From: Rhizobium croatiense
GTDB lineage: Bacteria; Pseudomonadota; Alphaproteobacteria; Rhizobiales; Rhizobiaceae
Length of the DNA: 64,000 nucleotides
Reading direction: 5' to 3'
Assembly (NCBI RefSeq): GCF_019793465.1
Contig: NZ_JAILYJ010000018.1
Location: 62,001 to 126,000 of the forward strand
Positions within the stretch are counted from its first letter, which is position 1. Each line of letters starts with the position of its first letter. A model generated the notes under the pieces. It did no database searches, was not told where the DNA came from, and saw only the letters and a program-made list of their open reading frames with translations. The position numbers and the translations under genes are program-made. Of the stretch, positions 24,983 through 33,016 are shown in pieces.

Positions 24983-25076
24983 ATATTTTTGTATATCTGA
25001 TCCACTGATTTCGTCAATTTCGTTTATGTGAGACGGGGAGCATATTCATTTCATGCGATCGAAGGAGATGCATGTG

Positions 25077-26102
25077 ATGAGCAGAGAAATGAAGAAGACC
25101 GCCCTTGTTCTTGGTGCAACCGGTGGGATTGGCGGCGCGGTCGCGCGAAAGCTGCTGGGGCGCGGCTGGCGGATCCGCGCGCTGAACCGTGATGCGGAAC
25201 GGGCGATGGGGAAAGAGCCGGCATTCGAATGGGTGCAGGGCGATGCGATGAATGCTGGCGACGTCCTGAAGGCGGCCGAAGGCGTCGGGCTGATCGTCCA
25301 TGCCGTCAATCCGCCGGGCTACCGCGACTGGGACAAGCTGGTGCTGCCGATGCTCGACAATACAATTGCCGCTGCCCGCGCTTTCGGCCTGCGCATCGTG
25401 CTGCCCGGCAACGTCTATAATTTCGGTCCCGATGCCCTGCCGGCGCCGACGGAGGAGAGCCCGCAGCATCCGGTGACCTGGAAAGGTGCGATCCGGGTCG
25501 AGATGGAGGAACAGCTGAAGGCGGCGGCGCAAGCCGGCATCGGCGCCATCATCGTCCGCGCCGGTGATTTCTTCGGCCCGGGCGCCACTACCAACAGCTG
25601 GTTCTCGTCCGCCCTGGTGACACCGGGCAAGCCGGTCGGCACGATCAAAAACCCCGGACGGCACGGCGTCGGTCATCAATGGACATACTTGCCCGACATG
25701 GCGGAAACCATGGCGCAGCTCATCGAACGGGCCGATCGGCTGCCGTCCTTTGCCGTCTATCATATGGACGGCTTCTGGGATGCCGACGGCATGCAGATGG
25801 CGGAAACGATCAGGCGCGTTGCCGGCGGCAAGGCGAAGATCGGGCGTTTTCCCTGGTGGATCGTGCCGCTCGCCGCGCCCTTCCTTCCCTTGATGCGGGA
25901 GATCAAGGAGATGCGCTATCTCTGGAAGGTGCCGTTGCGGATGTCGAACAGCAGACTGACGGCTGAACTCGGAAACGAGCCGCGCACACCGATCGACGAA
26001 GCCGTCAAGGCGACGCTCGTGGCGCTCGGCTGCCTGTCCGAACCGCAGCATCCTCAGACAGCGGCCGCCGTTATCGGGCATTCACTGCAGGGCGGACGTT
26101 AA
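25077..26102 (+). CDS. NAD-dependent epimerase/dehydratase-like protein
   Basis: A 341-residue extended-SDR protein. An N-terminal Rossmann motif GATGGIGGAVA sits near residues 12-22. The central part includes NPPGYRDW, a LPGNVYNFGPDA segment and HPVTWKGAIRVEMEE, where the catalytic tyrosine/lysine pair of true epimerases is not obvious. It may therefore be an atypical NAD(P)-binding protein. Start chosen at 25077, ten bases after AAGGAG; ATG codons at 25053 and 25068 are alternatives. Probably regulated by the divergent LysR gene. It ends overlapping the stop of the APH-like gene on the other strand by four bases. Confidence 0.82.
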   Translation: MSREMKKTALVLGATGGIGGAVARKLLGRGWRIRALNRDAERAMGKEPAFEWVQGDAMNAGDVLKAAEGVGLIVHAVNPPGYRDWDKLVLPMLDNTIAAARAFGLRIVLPGNVYNFGPDALPAPTEESPQHPVTWKGAIRVEMEEQLKAAAQAGIGAIIVRAGDFFGPGATTNSWFSSALVTPGKPVGTIKNPGRHGVGHQWTYLPDMAETMAQLIERADRLPSFAVYHMDGFWDADGMQMAETIRRVAGGKAKIGRFPWWIVPLAAPFLPLMREIKEMRYLWKVPLRMSNSRLTAELGNEPRTPIDEAVKATLVALGCLSEPQHPQTAAAVIGHSLQGGR

Positions 26103-26899
26103 GCCGCAAGTTCGGAAAGGGCGAGCCGGGCGACCGTCAGAGCCGTCTCGACCTGAGGCGTGTTTGCGTCGCCGAAGAACCAGGCGGCGGAAAGGCCGGA
26201 ATAGGCGGCGATCCACTGCAAAAGCCGCTTCGGCTCGAGCCTCGCTTCCATCGAGACGATGGCGAGCTGGCGGCGGAAACGGGCGGGATGGGTGATGGTT
26301 GGCAGCTCCTCGTTGGCAAAGATATTGGCGAAATCGAAGCCGCGTTCGCCATGGAGGCGCTTCGGATCAATCGCCAGCCAGCCGCGTGTCTCGAAATCAA
26401 GAATATTGCCGTGGTGAATGTCGCCGTGGAGGATGGTGACTTCGCGCGGGTTGGAAAGAAGGGCGTTGGCGACCGTCGAGCAATCGGCAAATGTGCCGCC
26501 AACTTTATCGGCCGTCGGTTCCAGTTCACGGAACCAGCGGGTGAGGGGTATTGGATCGGGAAGCGGCTTTGGGCGCGGCGCATGCAGCCTTGCGGCCGTC
26601 CGGCAGAGGATACGGCTTGCCTCGTCGTCTTCGCCATTCATCGCCATGGCAAGCAGCGAGCGTTTGCCCGTCGCCCGTTCCAAAAGCACGGCGTCGCCCT
26701 CATGGGCGTAGACATGGGCCGCGCCGTCGCCGTCCCACCATTGCATCAACAGCGCGCCATATCGTTCGTCGTTGTCGGTCGCAACCTTCAGCATGGCCGG
26801 CCTATCCTGCCAGAGGACCGGCAGCAGGCGGCTCGAATGGGTGAGGATCGGCTCGCCGTCGGCAATGAGCGACCAGCGATCGAGATAGGGAGCGAACAT
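26099..26899 (-). CDS. Aminoglycoside phosphotransferase family, APH(6)-like
   Basis: A 266-residue kinase of the APH(6)/streptomycin 6-kinase group. The Brenner motif LHGDIHHGNIL holds the catalytic Asp (about residue 160) and AIDPKRLHGERGFD holds the metal-binding Asp (about 178). An N-terminal ATP-binding lobe has a WQDRPAMLKVAT strand. APH(6) enzymes inactivate streptomycin by phosphorylation, but chromosomal homologues like this are frequent in soil bacteria and their natural substrate is often unknown. ATG 26899 was chosen; an upstream ATG at 26914 is possible. Confidence 0.85.
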   Translation of the reverse strand: MFAPYLDRWSLIADGEPILTHSSRLLPVLWQDRPAMLKVATDNDERYGALLMQWWDGDGAAHVYAHEGDAVLLERATGKRSLLAMAMNGEDDEASRILCRTAARLHAPRPKPLPDPIPLTRWFRELEPTADKVGGTFADCSTVANALLSNPREVTILHGDIHHGNILDFETRGWLAIDPKRLHGERGFDFANIFANEELPTITHPARFRRQLAIVSMEARLEPKRLLQWIAAYSGLSAAWFFGDANTPQVETALTVARLALSELAA

Positions 26900-26976
26900 G
26901 GCGACACCGTACAAAGATGGAGCGGAAATGGAAATCCCGCCTCTCGGCGGGATTTCGCAATTCGGATCCGAAAGCC

Positions 26977-28101
26977 TCAGGCGACCTTCTCGACAGCGGA
27001 ATAGTCGATGTAACCCTTGGAGGTGCCGCCGTAGAAGGTCGACTGGTCCGGCGTGTTGAGCGGCAGGTTCTTTGCCAGCCGTTCGACGAGGTCGGGATTG
27101 GCGATGAAGGGCTTGCCGAAGGCGACGAGGTCGGCGCGGCCGCTTTCGACGGCATCGACTGCCAGGTCGTGGTCATAGCCGTTATTGACCATCCAGTTGG
27201 CCCCGCCGCCGGCCTTTTCATAGGTCCGGCGCAGCGCCTTGTAGTCGAAGGGAGGATTGTCGCCCTGCTGGTAATCACGGTCGCCGCCCGTCTGGCCTTC
27301 GATGACGTGGATATAGGCGAGGTCGTATTTGGCCAGTCCCTCGACGACATGGGCGAACGTGGCCTGCGGATTGGAATCGTAGCTCTCGCCCGATGGCGTC
27401 ACCGGTGAAATGCGGATCGCGGTCCGGCCGGCACCGACTTCGCTGACGACGGCATCCACGACTTCAAAGGCGAGGCGCGTGCGGTTCTCGATCGAGCCGC
27501 CATATTGGTCGGTGCGGTCATTGACGCCGTCACGAATGAACTGGTCGAGCAGATAGCCGTTGGCGCCATGGATTTCGACACCGTCAAAACCGGCGTCGAT
27601 GGCGGCGCGTGCGGCCTTGCGGTAATCCTCGACGATACCAGGGATTTCGGCGGTTTCGAGCGCGCGCGGCTCGGAGGTGTCGGCGAAGCTGCCGCTGCCG
27701 TTGGCGTTGACCAGATAGGTCTTGGCCTTGGCGACGCGATTGGTCGAGGAGACCGGCTTGCCGCCATCTGGCTGCAGCGTCGTGTGCGATATGCGGCCGA
27801 CATGCCACATCTGTACAACGATCTTGCCGCCGGCGGCGTGAATGGCGTCCGTCACACGCTTCCAGCCTTCGAGCGCTGCCTTGCTGTAAAGACCGGGCAC
27901 GTCGGCATAACCCTGGCCTTGATGGGTAATCGCAGTCGCCTCGGTGATGATCAGCCCTGCCGTGGCGCGCTGGCGGTAATATTCGACGTTGAGGTCGTTG
28001 GGGATCGCGCCCGGCGAGCGGTTGCGGGTGAGCGGCGCCATGACGATGCGGTTCTTGACGGTGATGTCGCCAACCTTGGTGGGTTCGAAAAGCTTGGCCA
28101 T
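26977..28101 (-). CDS. Old yellow enzyme, FMN-dependent alkene reductase
   Basis: A 374-residue TIM-barrel flavoenzyme of the OYE/NemA family. Landmarks are FEPTKVGDITVKNRIVMAPL at the N terminus, the QMWHVGRISH segment binding flavin, the HGANGYLLDQF motif, YGGSIENRTR, and the C-terminal GRADLVAFGKPFIANPDL. It reduces activated C=C bonds or nitro groups using NAD(P)H. A longer frame extends to 28206, but ATG 28101 (MAKLFEPTKV) gives the standard start. An ArsR-type regulator gene lies directly upstream on the same strand and probably controls it. Confidence 0.94.
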   Translation of the reverse strand: MAKLFEPTKVGDITVKNRIVMAPLTRNRSPGAIPNDLNVEYYRQRATAGLIITEATAITHQGQGYADVPGLYSKAALEGWKRVTDAIHAAGGKIVVQMWHVGRISHTTLQPDGGKPVSSTNRVAKAKTYLVNANGSGSFADTSEPRALETAEIPGIVEDYRKAARAAIDAGFDGVEIHGANGYLLDQFIRDGVNDRTDQYGGSIENRTRLAFEVVDAVVSEVGAGRTAIRISPVTPSGESYDSNPQATFAHVVEGLAKYDLAYIHVIEGQTGGDRDYQQGDNPPFDYKALRRTYEKAGGGANWMVNNGYDHDLAVDAVESGRADLVAFGKPFIANPDLVERLAKNLPLNTPDQSTFYGGTSKGYIDYSAVEKVA

Positions 28102-28225
28102 GATGGTCCTTTCTTTTGCGGGAGGATCACTCGGCGGGGGCAAGGGCGGCCCGGCCCCAGGCGGAGAGAAGTCGAGCGCCGTTGCGTCAAGGCCGATCGG
28201 GGCCATCAGCGCTGCGGCGGAGATT

Positions 28226-28519
28226 TTACAGGTCCTGCGTCAGCTGCTTGAGGAAGGCTGCGATCGTGTCTTCGTTGCGCTTGTAGAAGATCCACTGTCC
28301 CACGCGTTTGGTGGTGACGAGACCGGCGCGGTGCAGTGTCCCGAGATGGGCCGAAACCGTCGACTGCGACAGGCCGCACCGTTCGAATTGGCTGGCGCAG
28401 ACCCCCATTTCGAAAGGATGCTCCTGCGTGAGGAAATGTTCCTCCGGATTTTTCAGCCAGTTCAGAATGGCCATCCGGGTGGGATGCGCGAGCGCCTTGA
28501 TGATCTCGTCTTTGTCCAT
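28226..28519 (-). CDS. ArsR-family transcriptional regulator
   Basis: A 97-residue winged-helix regulator. The N terminus DEIIKALAHPTRMAILNWL and the recognition helix LSQSTVSAHLGTLHRAGLV are typical of ArsR/SmtB. It carries cysteines in MGVCASQFERCGLSQ, which could sense metals or electrophiles. The ATG at 28519 begins at the conserved domain; the frame runs open to 28636. It lies 124 bases upstream of the old yellow enzyme gene on the same strand, so the pair may form an electrophile or redox response unit. Confidence 0.88.
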   Translation of the reverse strand: MDKDEIIKALAHPTRMAILNWLKNPEEHFLTQEHPFEMGVCASQFERCGLSQSTVSAHLGTLHRAGLVTTKRVGQWIFYKRNEDTIAAFLKQLTQDL

Positions 28520-28634
28520 CGCGGTTTGTCGATCCGTAAATCGTATTTTCTCGATATATGGATCGACGTTCGACGATATGCAAATCACGGAGGCGTGAGG
28601 TGACAGCCTGCCGGGGCATGCGCAAATTTTGGGC

Positions 28635-28749
28635 AAAAAAAGAGGGCCACTGGAAACCAGGGCCCTTATAAGTTGTGAAGGTCAAAAACCTCCAGAGGGG
28701 AACAGCTAATGCGGTGGTACTGGGAGAGAAACCACGAAATGCATCAGCT
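28635..28749 (-). ncRNA. abcR: AbcR-type trans-acting sRNA, distal copy
   Basis: Minus-strand sRNA gene of about 115 nt. Its 3' end is a strong Rho-independent terminator: AGGGCCCTGG-TTT-CCAGTGGCCCT followed by CTTTTTTT (28635-28666). Its body carries exposed pyrimidine tracts (CTCCCAGT and TTCCCCTC) that can pair with Shine-Dalgarno sequences. It is a diverged copy of the sRNA at 28857-28971. Tandem position downstream of the lsrB/vtlR-type gene, the length and the two tracts match the AbcR1/AbcR2 (alpha-r15) pair, which represses ABC-transporter mRNAs in Rhizobiales. The 5' end is inferred from the promoter alignment. Which copy is AbcR1 or AbcR2 cannot be assigned. Confidence 0.78.
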
Positions 28750-28755
28750 GAAAGG

Positions 28756-28812
28756 GATATGGTGCTTCCTTAGGCAGCTTTCAATGCTTTTTTGTGCATG
28801 CCTGCTATGCGC
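28756..28812 (-). promoter_or_regulatory. Promoter and upstream box of distal AbcR copy
   Basis: Read on the plus strand, a GATATGG element (28756-28762, -10 region) is followed after 28 bases by the box TTTGTGCATGCCTGCTATGC (28791-28810) and then GC. The same two elements with identical spacing stand ahead of the other copy. The box is an imperfect inverted repeat with 5 of 7 pairs. Confidence 0.6.
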
Positions 28813-28856
28813 CGCACAAATTTTTTGCGATGCAGCATTGCCCCGGACGGAAAGGC

Positions 28857-28971
28857 AAAAAAGAGGGCCGCTGGAAAACCAGGGCCCTTATAAGTGTGAA
28901 GGTCAAAAACCTCCAGAGGGGAACAGCTAATGCGGTGGAACTGGGAGGAAAAGCCACCATGTGCATCAGCT
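28857..28971 (-). ncRNA. abcR: AbcR-type trans-acting sRNA, proximal copy
   Basis: Minus-strand sRNA gene of about 115 nt nearest to lsrB. It ends in a terminator, AGGGCCCTGG-TTTT-CCAGCGGCCCT then CTTTTTTG (28857-28888). The segment from the terminator through GGTCAAAAACCTCCAGAGGG (plus strand) and on to CAGCTAATGCGGTGG is nearly identical to the distal copy. Known AbcR sRNAs bind Hfq and silence amino-acid and sugar uptake genes, and in Brucella and Agrobacterium they depend on the neighbouring LysR regulator VtlR/LsrB. The same neighbour is present here. Assignment rests on synteny and architecture, since no covariance search was possible. Confidence 0.8.
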
Positions 28972-28977
28972 ATGTGC

Positions 28978-29034
28978 GATATGGTGGTTTAATGGGCAAA
29001 CGGCAACCCACATTTGCGCATGCCAGTCATGCGC
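28978..29034 (-). promoter_or_regulatory. Promoter and palindromic box of proximal AbcR copy
   Basis: GATATGG (plus strand 28978-28984) marks the -10 region. After a 28-base gap lies TTTGCGCATGCCAGTCATGC (29013-29032) and then GC, containing a perfect inverted repeat GCGCATG-CCAGT-CATGCGC (29016-29034) centred about 54 bases before the inferred transcription start. It is a candidate LsrB operator. Confidence 0.62.
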
Positions 29035-29071
29035 TCTCTGCATAGTACAGAAATCATTCCATAAATCGGGC

Positions 29072-29968
29072 TTAGAAGTTCCAGTTTCTGGCCTTGCTGA
29101 CGATAAAATCGCGGAAGGCCTTCAGCTTGGCGGCGTTCTTGATCTCGTCGGGATAGCAGAAATAGGTGTCGAAGGAGGGGACGTCGGCATTGATCGCCAG
29201 CTGAATCAGGCCGGGATCGCGCCCGACGATGTAATCCGGCAGGCAGGCGACGCCGATGCCGAGCAGGCAGGCGCGCTTGATCGAGGTCTGGCTGTTGATC
29301 TGCAGATGCGGGATGCGCTTGTTGTCCGACGAGCGGCCGGCGACCTCGAGCCAGTTGACGTCGAGCAGGTAGCTCGGCGCCGGCTCGCCGAAGGTGATGA
29401 TGCGGTGGTTGTCGAGATCTTCGATCTTCTGCGGCTCGCCGTGGCGGTTGATGTAGGAGGGAGCGGCATAGACGTGCATGTGCACGGTGAAGAGTTTGCG
29501 CTGGATGAGGTCGGACTGCTGCGGCTGACGCAGGCGGATGGCGCAATCGGCATGGCGCATGTTCACATCCACTTCCTCATTGTCGAGGATCAGTTGGATC
29601 TGCACATCGGGATAAAGCTGCAGGAATTCCTGGATCTTGTCGGTCAGCCAGCCCTGGCCGAGGCCGACCGTCGTCGTCACACGCAGCTTGCCGGACGGCG
29701 TCTCGGTCGTCTCGGTGAGCTGCATCTTAACGGTTTCGAGCTTCAGCAGCACGTCATGGGCGGTGCGGTACAGCAGTTCGCCCTGTTCCGTCAGGATCAG
29801 GCCGCGGGCATGGCGGTGAAACAGCTTGGTGCCGACATCCTGCTCCAGCGCGCTCACCTGGCGGCTGATGGCGGATTGGGACAGATGCAGCTTATCGGCC
29901 GCGTGCGTGAACGAGCCCGCCTCGGCAGCTGCGTGGAAAATACGCAGCTTGTCCCAATCCAGTGGCAT
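29072..29968 (-). CDS. lsrB: LysR-family regulator LsrB/VtlR
   Basis: A 298-residue LysR-type regulator. The N terminus MPLDWDKLRIFHAAAEAGSF and HTH (HLSQSAISRQVSALEQDVGTKLF) match rhizobial LsrB and Brucella VtlR. Cysteines are at residues 142, 234, 242 and 271. Redox sensing through cysteines has been described for Sinorhizobium LsrB, although residue equivalence was not checked. The order lrp, trxB, lsrB is that known in Sinorhizobium. It lies 22 bases after trxB and likely shares its transcript. Its expected targets include the two AbcR sRNAs just downstream, and oxidative-stress and lipopolysaccharide genes. ATG 29968 chosen over 29983. Confidence 0.92.
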   Translation of the reverse strand: MPLDWDKLRIFHAAAEAGSFTHAADKLHLSQSAISRQVSALEQDVGTKLFHRHARGLILTEQGELLYRTAHDVLLKLETVKMQLTETTETPSGKLRVTTTVGLGQGWLTDKIQEFLQLYPDVQIQLILDNEEVDVNMRHADCAIRLRQPQQSDLIQRKLFTVHMHVYAAPSYINRHGEPQKIEDLDNHRIITFGEPAPSYLLDVNWLEVAGRSSDNKRIPHLQINSQTSIKRACLLGIGVACLPDYIVGRDPGLIQLAINADVPSFDTYFCYPDEIKNAAKLKAFRDFIVSKARNWNF

Positions 29969-29990
29969 TCCCCCGCCTCTCATGCCGATC

Positions 29991-30965
29991 TTACTCCGCA
30001 GCCACGGCGACGGGCATGTGGCCCGTCAGATATCGCTCGGCTTCGAGCGCTGCCATGCACCCCATGCCGGCGGCGGTGACGGCCTGGCGGAACGTGTCGT
30101 CGGTCACGTCGCCGGCGGCATAGACACCCTCGAGGCTGGTCGCGGTCGAATCCGGCGCGGTCCAGAGATAGCCGTTATCCTTCAGCTTCAGCTTGTCCTT
30201 GAAGAGCTCGGTTGCCGGCGCGTGGCCGATGGCGACGAAGACGCCGTCGATCGGCATCTCGGTGACAGCACCGGTTCTGACGTCACGCAGGCGGGCGCCG
30301 GAGACGGATTGCGGCATCGGGGGTTTCGCCGGCGTGCCTGTTATTTCGGCCACTTCGGTGTTCCACAGCACCTTGACGTTTTCCTTGGCGAACAGCCGTT
30401 CCTGCAGGATTTTCTCGGCGCGGAAAGTGTCGCGGCGATGCACCAATGTCACCGACTTGGCGATGTTGGAGAGATAGAGCGCCTCTTCGACGGCGCTGTT
30501 GCCGCCGCCGACGACGATCACATCCTTGTTGCGATAGAAGAAGCCGTCGCAGGTGGCGCAGGCTGAAACACCGAAGCCCTGGAAATGCTGTTCGCTTTCG
30601 ATGCCGAGCCACTTGGCCTTGGCGCCGGTGGCGATGATCAGCGTATCGGCCGTCCAGACCTGGCCGCTGTCGGTGCGGGCGACGAAGGGCCGCTGGTTCA
30701 TGTCGACCTCGGTCACCAGGTCATTGACGATCTCGGCGCCGACATGTTTTGCCTGCTGCAGCATCTGCTCCATCAGCCAGGGGCCTTGGATCGGATCGGC
30801 AAAGCCCGGATAGTTCTCGACATCGGTGGTGATCATCAATTGCCCGCCCTGTTCGAGACCGGCGATCAGAACCGGTTTCAGCATGGCGCGCGCGGCATAG
30901 ACCGCGGCAGTATAGCCCGCGGGTCCGGAACCGATGATGAGCACCTTGGTGTGGCGGGCGGGCAT
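29991..30965 (-). CDS. trxB: Thioredoxin reductase
   Basis: A 324-residue flavoprotein that reduces thioredoxin with NADPH. The FAD motif GSGPAGYTAAVYAAR is at residues 13-27, the redox pair C136-A-T-C139 lies in SACATCDGFF, the NADPH motif GGGNSAVEEALYL follows, and the C-terminal FAD motif is GVYAAGDVTD. Length and all motifs are standard. It is divergent from lrp and probably cotranscribed with lsrB, linking thiol redox state with the LsrB regulator. Confidence 0.97.
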   Translation of the reverse strand: MPARHTKVLIIGSGPAGYTAAVYAARAMLKPVLIAGLEQGGQLMITTDVENYPGFADPIQGPWLMEQMLQQAKHVGAEIVNDLVTEVDMNQRPFVARTDSGQVWTADTLIIATGAKAKWLGIESEQHFQGFGVSACATCDGFFYRNKDVIVVGGGNSAVEEALYLSNIAKSVTLVHRRDTFRAEKILQERLFAKENVKVLWNTEVAEITGTPAKPPMPQSVSGARLRDVRTGAVTEMPIDGVFVAIGHAPATELFKDKLKLKDNGYLWTAPDSTATSLEGVYAAGDVTDDTFRQAVTAAGMGCMAALEAERYLTGHMPVAVAAE

Positions 30966-31196
30966 GTCATTTCCTTTCGACTGGCAGGAGGGCGGCGGCT
31001 AAATAGCGATTGCGGCCGTTTCGCGGTCCATGCGCCATTTATGAACGACCAATGCTTTTATTCAAGGGCAGCCTTGCGTTACCAACAAGGCAAATCATCC
31101 TGTTGTGCAAGAATCCGTCATCGGCGTGAAACTTTCTTGCGTATTCCGCGGCTTTATATAGAAGCTCGCCGCGGAAAATTAAAGAAAGGCCATGAT

Positions 31197-31664
31197 GTGG
31201 GTCGCACCGAACTCGACGTCATCGACATAAAGATCCTCCGCGAGCTGCAGGCCGACGGCCGCATGACCAATGTCGAGCTCGCCGATCGCGTCGGTATTTC
31301 GGCGCCACCCTGCCTGCGCCGGGTGCGCAAGCTCGAGGAAGCCGGCATCATCGAAGGCTATCACGCCATGCTGAACAGCCCGAAGCTCGGCTTCGATCTG
31401 GTCGCCTTCTGCATGGTCGGGCTCAAGCATCAGTCGGAAGGCAATCTCAAGGCCTTCGCCGCCGCCACCACCGAATGGCCGCTGGTGCGCCAAGCCTGGA
31501 TGGTTTCGGGCGACAGCGATTTCCTGCTGCATTGCGTGGCGGAAAATCTGACCCACTTCCAGGATTTCGTCATCGAGGTGCTGACGGCGAACGAACATGT
31601 CGATACCGTGCGCACCATGCTGACGATCCGGCAGGTGAAGAAGCTCGGGCTGGTTGAAGTCTGA
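31197..31664 (+). CDS. lrp: Lrp/AsnC-family transcriptional regulator
   Basis: A 155-residue feast/famine regulator. An N-terminal HTH (LDVIDIKILRELQADGRMTNVELADRVGISAPPCLRRVRKLEEAG) is followed by a RAM ligand-binding domain ending in TMLTIRQVKKLGLVEV. The start is a GTG at 31197 with AAAGAAAGG upstream. The ATG at 31192 is out of frame, and the longer frame to 30585 is antisense to trxB. Such regulators respond to amino acids and usually form octamers. The stop is separated from the convergent dctD stop by one base, with no terminator between them. Confidence 0.9.
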   Translation: MGRTELDVIDIKILRELQADGRMTNVELADRVGISAPPCLRRVRKLEEAGIIEGYHAMLNSPKLGFDLVAFCMVGLKHQSEGNLKAFAAATTEWPLVRQAWMVSGDSDFLLHCVAENLTHFQDFVIEVLTANEHVDTVRTMLTIRQVKKLGLVEV

Positions 31665-31665
31665 A

Positions 31666-33012
31666 CTATTTGCGCGAGGCATAGCCGCCGCGGTTGATGC
31701 CGTGGCGCTGGAGCTTGTCGTAGAACGTCTTTCTCGGAATGCCGAGCGCCTCGATGGTGCGTCGCACGTCGCCGTCACTGGCCGCGAGCGCGTCACGAAT
31801 AATCTCGGCCTCGTAGCGTTCCAGCCGCTCGGGCAGCGTGCCGCCGGTCGGCTGGGGGGGAAGGGACGGCGCTCCGCCGCCTTCGACGCCAAGCACCACG
31901 CGTTCGGCATAATGGGAGAGTTCGCGGACGTTGCCGGGCCAGGGGTGCGAGGCAAGATGGCGGCGAACGGCCTCCGAAAGCTGCGGCACATCGCGGCGGA
32001 AGCGCTCGGCGGCGCGGGCGGCAAAGTGGGAAAAGAGCAGCGGAATATCGTCGCGACGCTCCCTCAGCGGCGGAATCGAAATCGTCACGACATTCAGCCT
32101 GTAATAGAGGTCCTCGCGAAAATCGCCGCGCACCTCGGGGTCGCCAAGGTCGATCTTCGCGGCCGCGACGACGCGCAGGTCGACCGGGCGCACCTCGTTG
32201 GTGCCGAGCGGGGTGATTTCGCGCATCTCCAGCACCCGCAGCATCTTGACCTGCGTGGCGACAGGCATGCTCTCGATCTCGTCGAGGAACAGCGTGCCGC
32301 CGCTCGCATGTTCGATGCGGCCGGTGCGGCGCTTCTGGGCGCCGGTAAAGGCGCCGGCCTCGTGGCCGAACAGCTCGCTTTCGATGACGGTTTCGGGCAG
32401 CGCCCCGCAATTCAGCGCCACGAAATTGCCGTTTCGGCGATGGCTCCACTGATGCAGGATCTGAGCAACGACTTCCTTGCCGCTGCCGGTTTCGCCGGCA
32501 ACGAGCACGTCGACATCGGTATCGGCGATGTGGCGAAGGATCTTCCTGAGATTGTCCATGGCAGGCGTCTGGCCGATCAGCGGCAGGGTCTCCTGCGCAT
32601 CGTCGGCAGCCTTGCGCAGCATGCGGTTTTCCAGAACGAGCCGACGTTTTTCGCTGGCGCGGCGGACGCTCTGGACGAGCCGGTCGGCCGGGAAGGGTTT
32701 GGCGATGAAATCATAGGCGCCGTCCTGGATGGCCTGGACGGCCATGGGGATATCGCCGTGGCCGGTCATCAGGATGACGGGCAGGTCGGCATCCATGTCT
32801 TTAAGCGTGGCGAACAGCTGCAGCCCGTCGATCTCGGGCATGCGGATATCGGTGACGACTGGGCCGGAAAAGTCGGCCGGCAGGTCGGCTAGCGCCGCTT
32901 TGGCACCGTCATAGGCGGAAACGGAGAAGCCGGCAAGTTCCAGCGTCTGGGCCGTGGCGCGGCGCAGATCGCCGTCATCGTCGATCAAAGCAACGGGTAT
33001 GGCCATGTCCAT
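31666..33012 (-). CDS. dctD: C4-dicarboxylate response regulator, sigma-54 activator
   Basis: A 448-residue NtrC-family activator. The receiver domain contains phosphoacceptor D55 in VVTDIRMPEIDG. The central AAA+ domain has Walker A GETGSGKE near residue 172, the sigma-54 contact loop GAFTGA near 220, and Walker B GGTLFLDEI. The C-terminal Fis-type HTH ends ALGIPRKTFYDKLQRHGI. Phosphorylated by DctB, it activates the divergent dctA promoter from the upstream sites. It starts four bases after the dctB stop, so the two form an operon. Length and sequence agree well with DctD of R. leguminosarum. Confidence 0.97.
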   Translation of the reverse strand: MDMAIPVALIDDDGDLRRATAQTLELAGFSVSAYDGAKAALADLPADFSGPVVTDIRMPEIDGLQLFATLKDMDADLPVILMTGHGDIPMAVQAIQDGAYDFIAKPFPADRLVQSVRRASEKRRLVLENRMLRKAADDAQETLPLIGQTPAMDNLRKILRHIADTDVDVLVAGETGSGKEVVAQILHQWSHRRNGNFVALNCGALPETVIESELFGHEAGAFTGAQKRRTGRIEHASGGTLFLDEIESMPVATQVKMLRVLEMREITPLGTNEVRPVDLRVVAAAKIDLGDPEVRGDFREDLYYRLNVVTISIPPLRERRDDIPLLFSHFAARAAERFRRDVPQLSEAVRRHLASHPWPGNVRELSHYAERVVLGVEGGGAPSLPPQPTGGTLPERLERYEAEIIRDALAASDGDVRRTIEALGIPRKTFYDKLQRHGINRGGYASRK

Positions 33013-33016
33013 GATC

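Noticed and set aside
26099..26899. APH-like gene as an acquired streptomycin-resistance gene
   Set aside because: No mobile element or composition change around it; the motifs show only the family, and chromosomal homologues commonly have other roles.
28709..29045. Small open frames over the sRNA region
   Set aside because: They cross terminators and promoters of the sRNA genes, and the two copies do not preserve a common reading frame.
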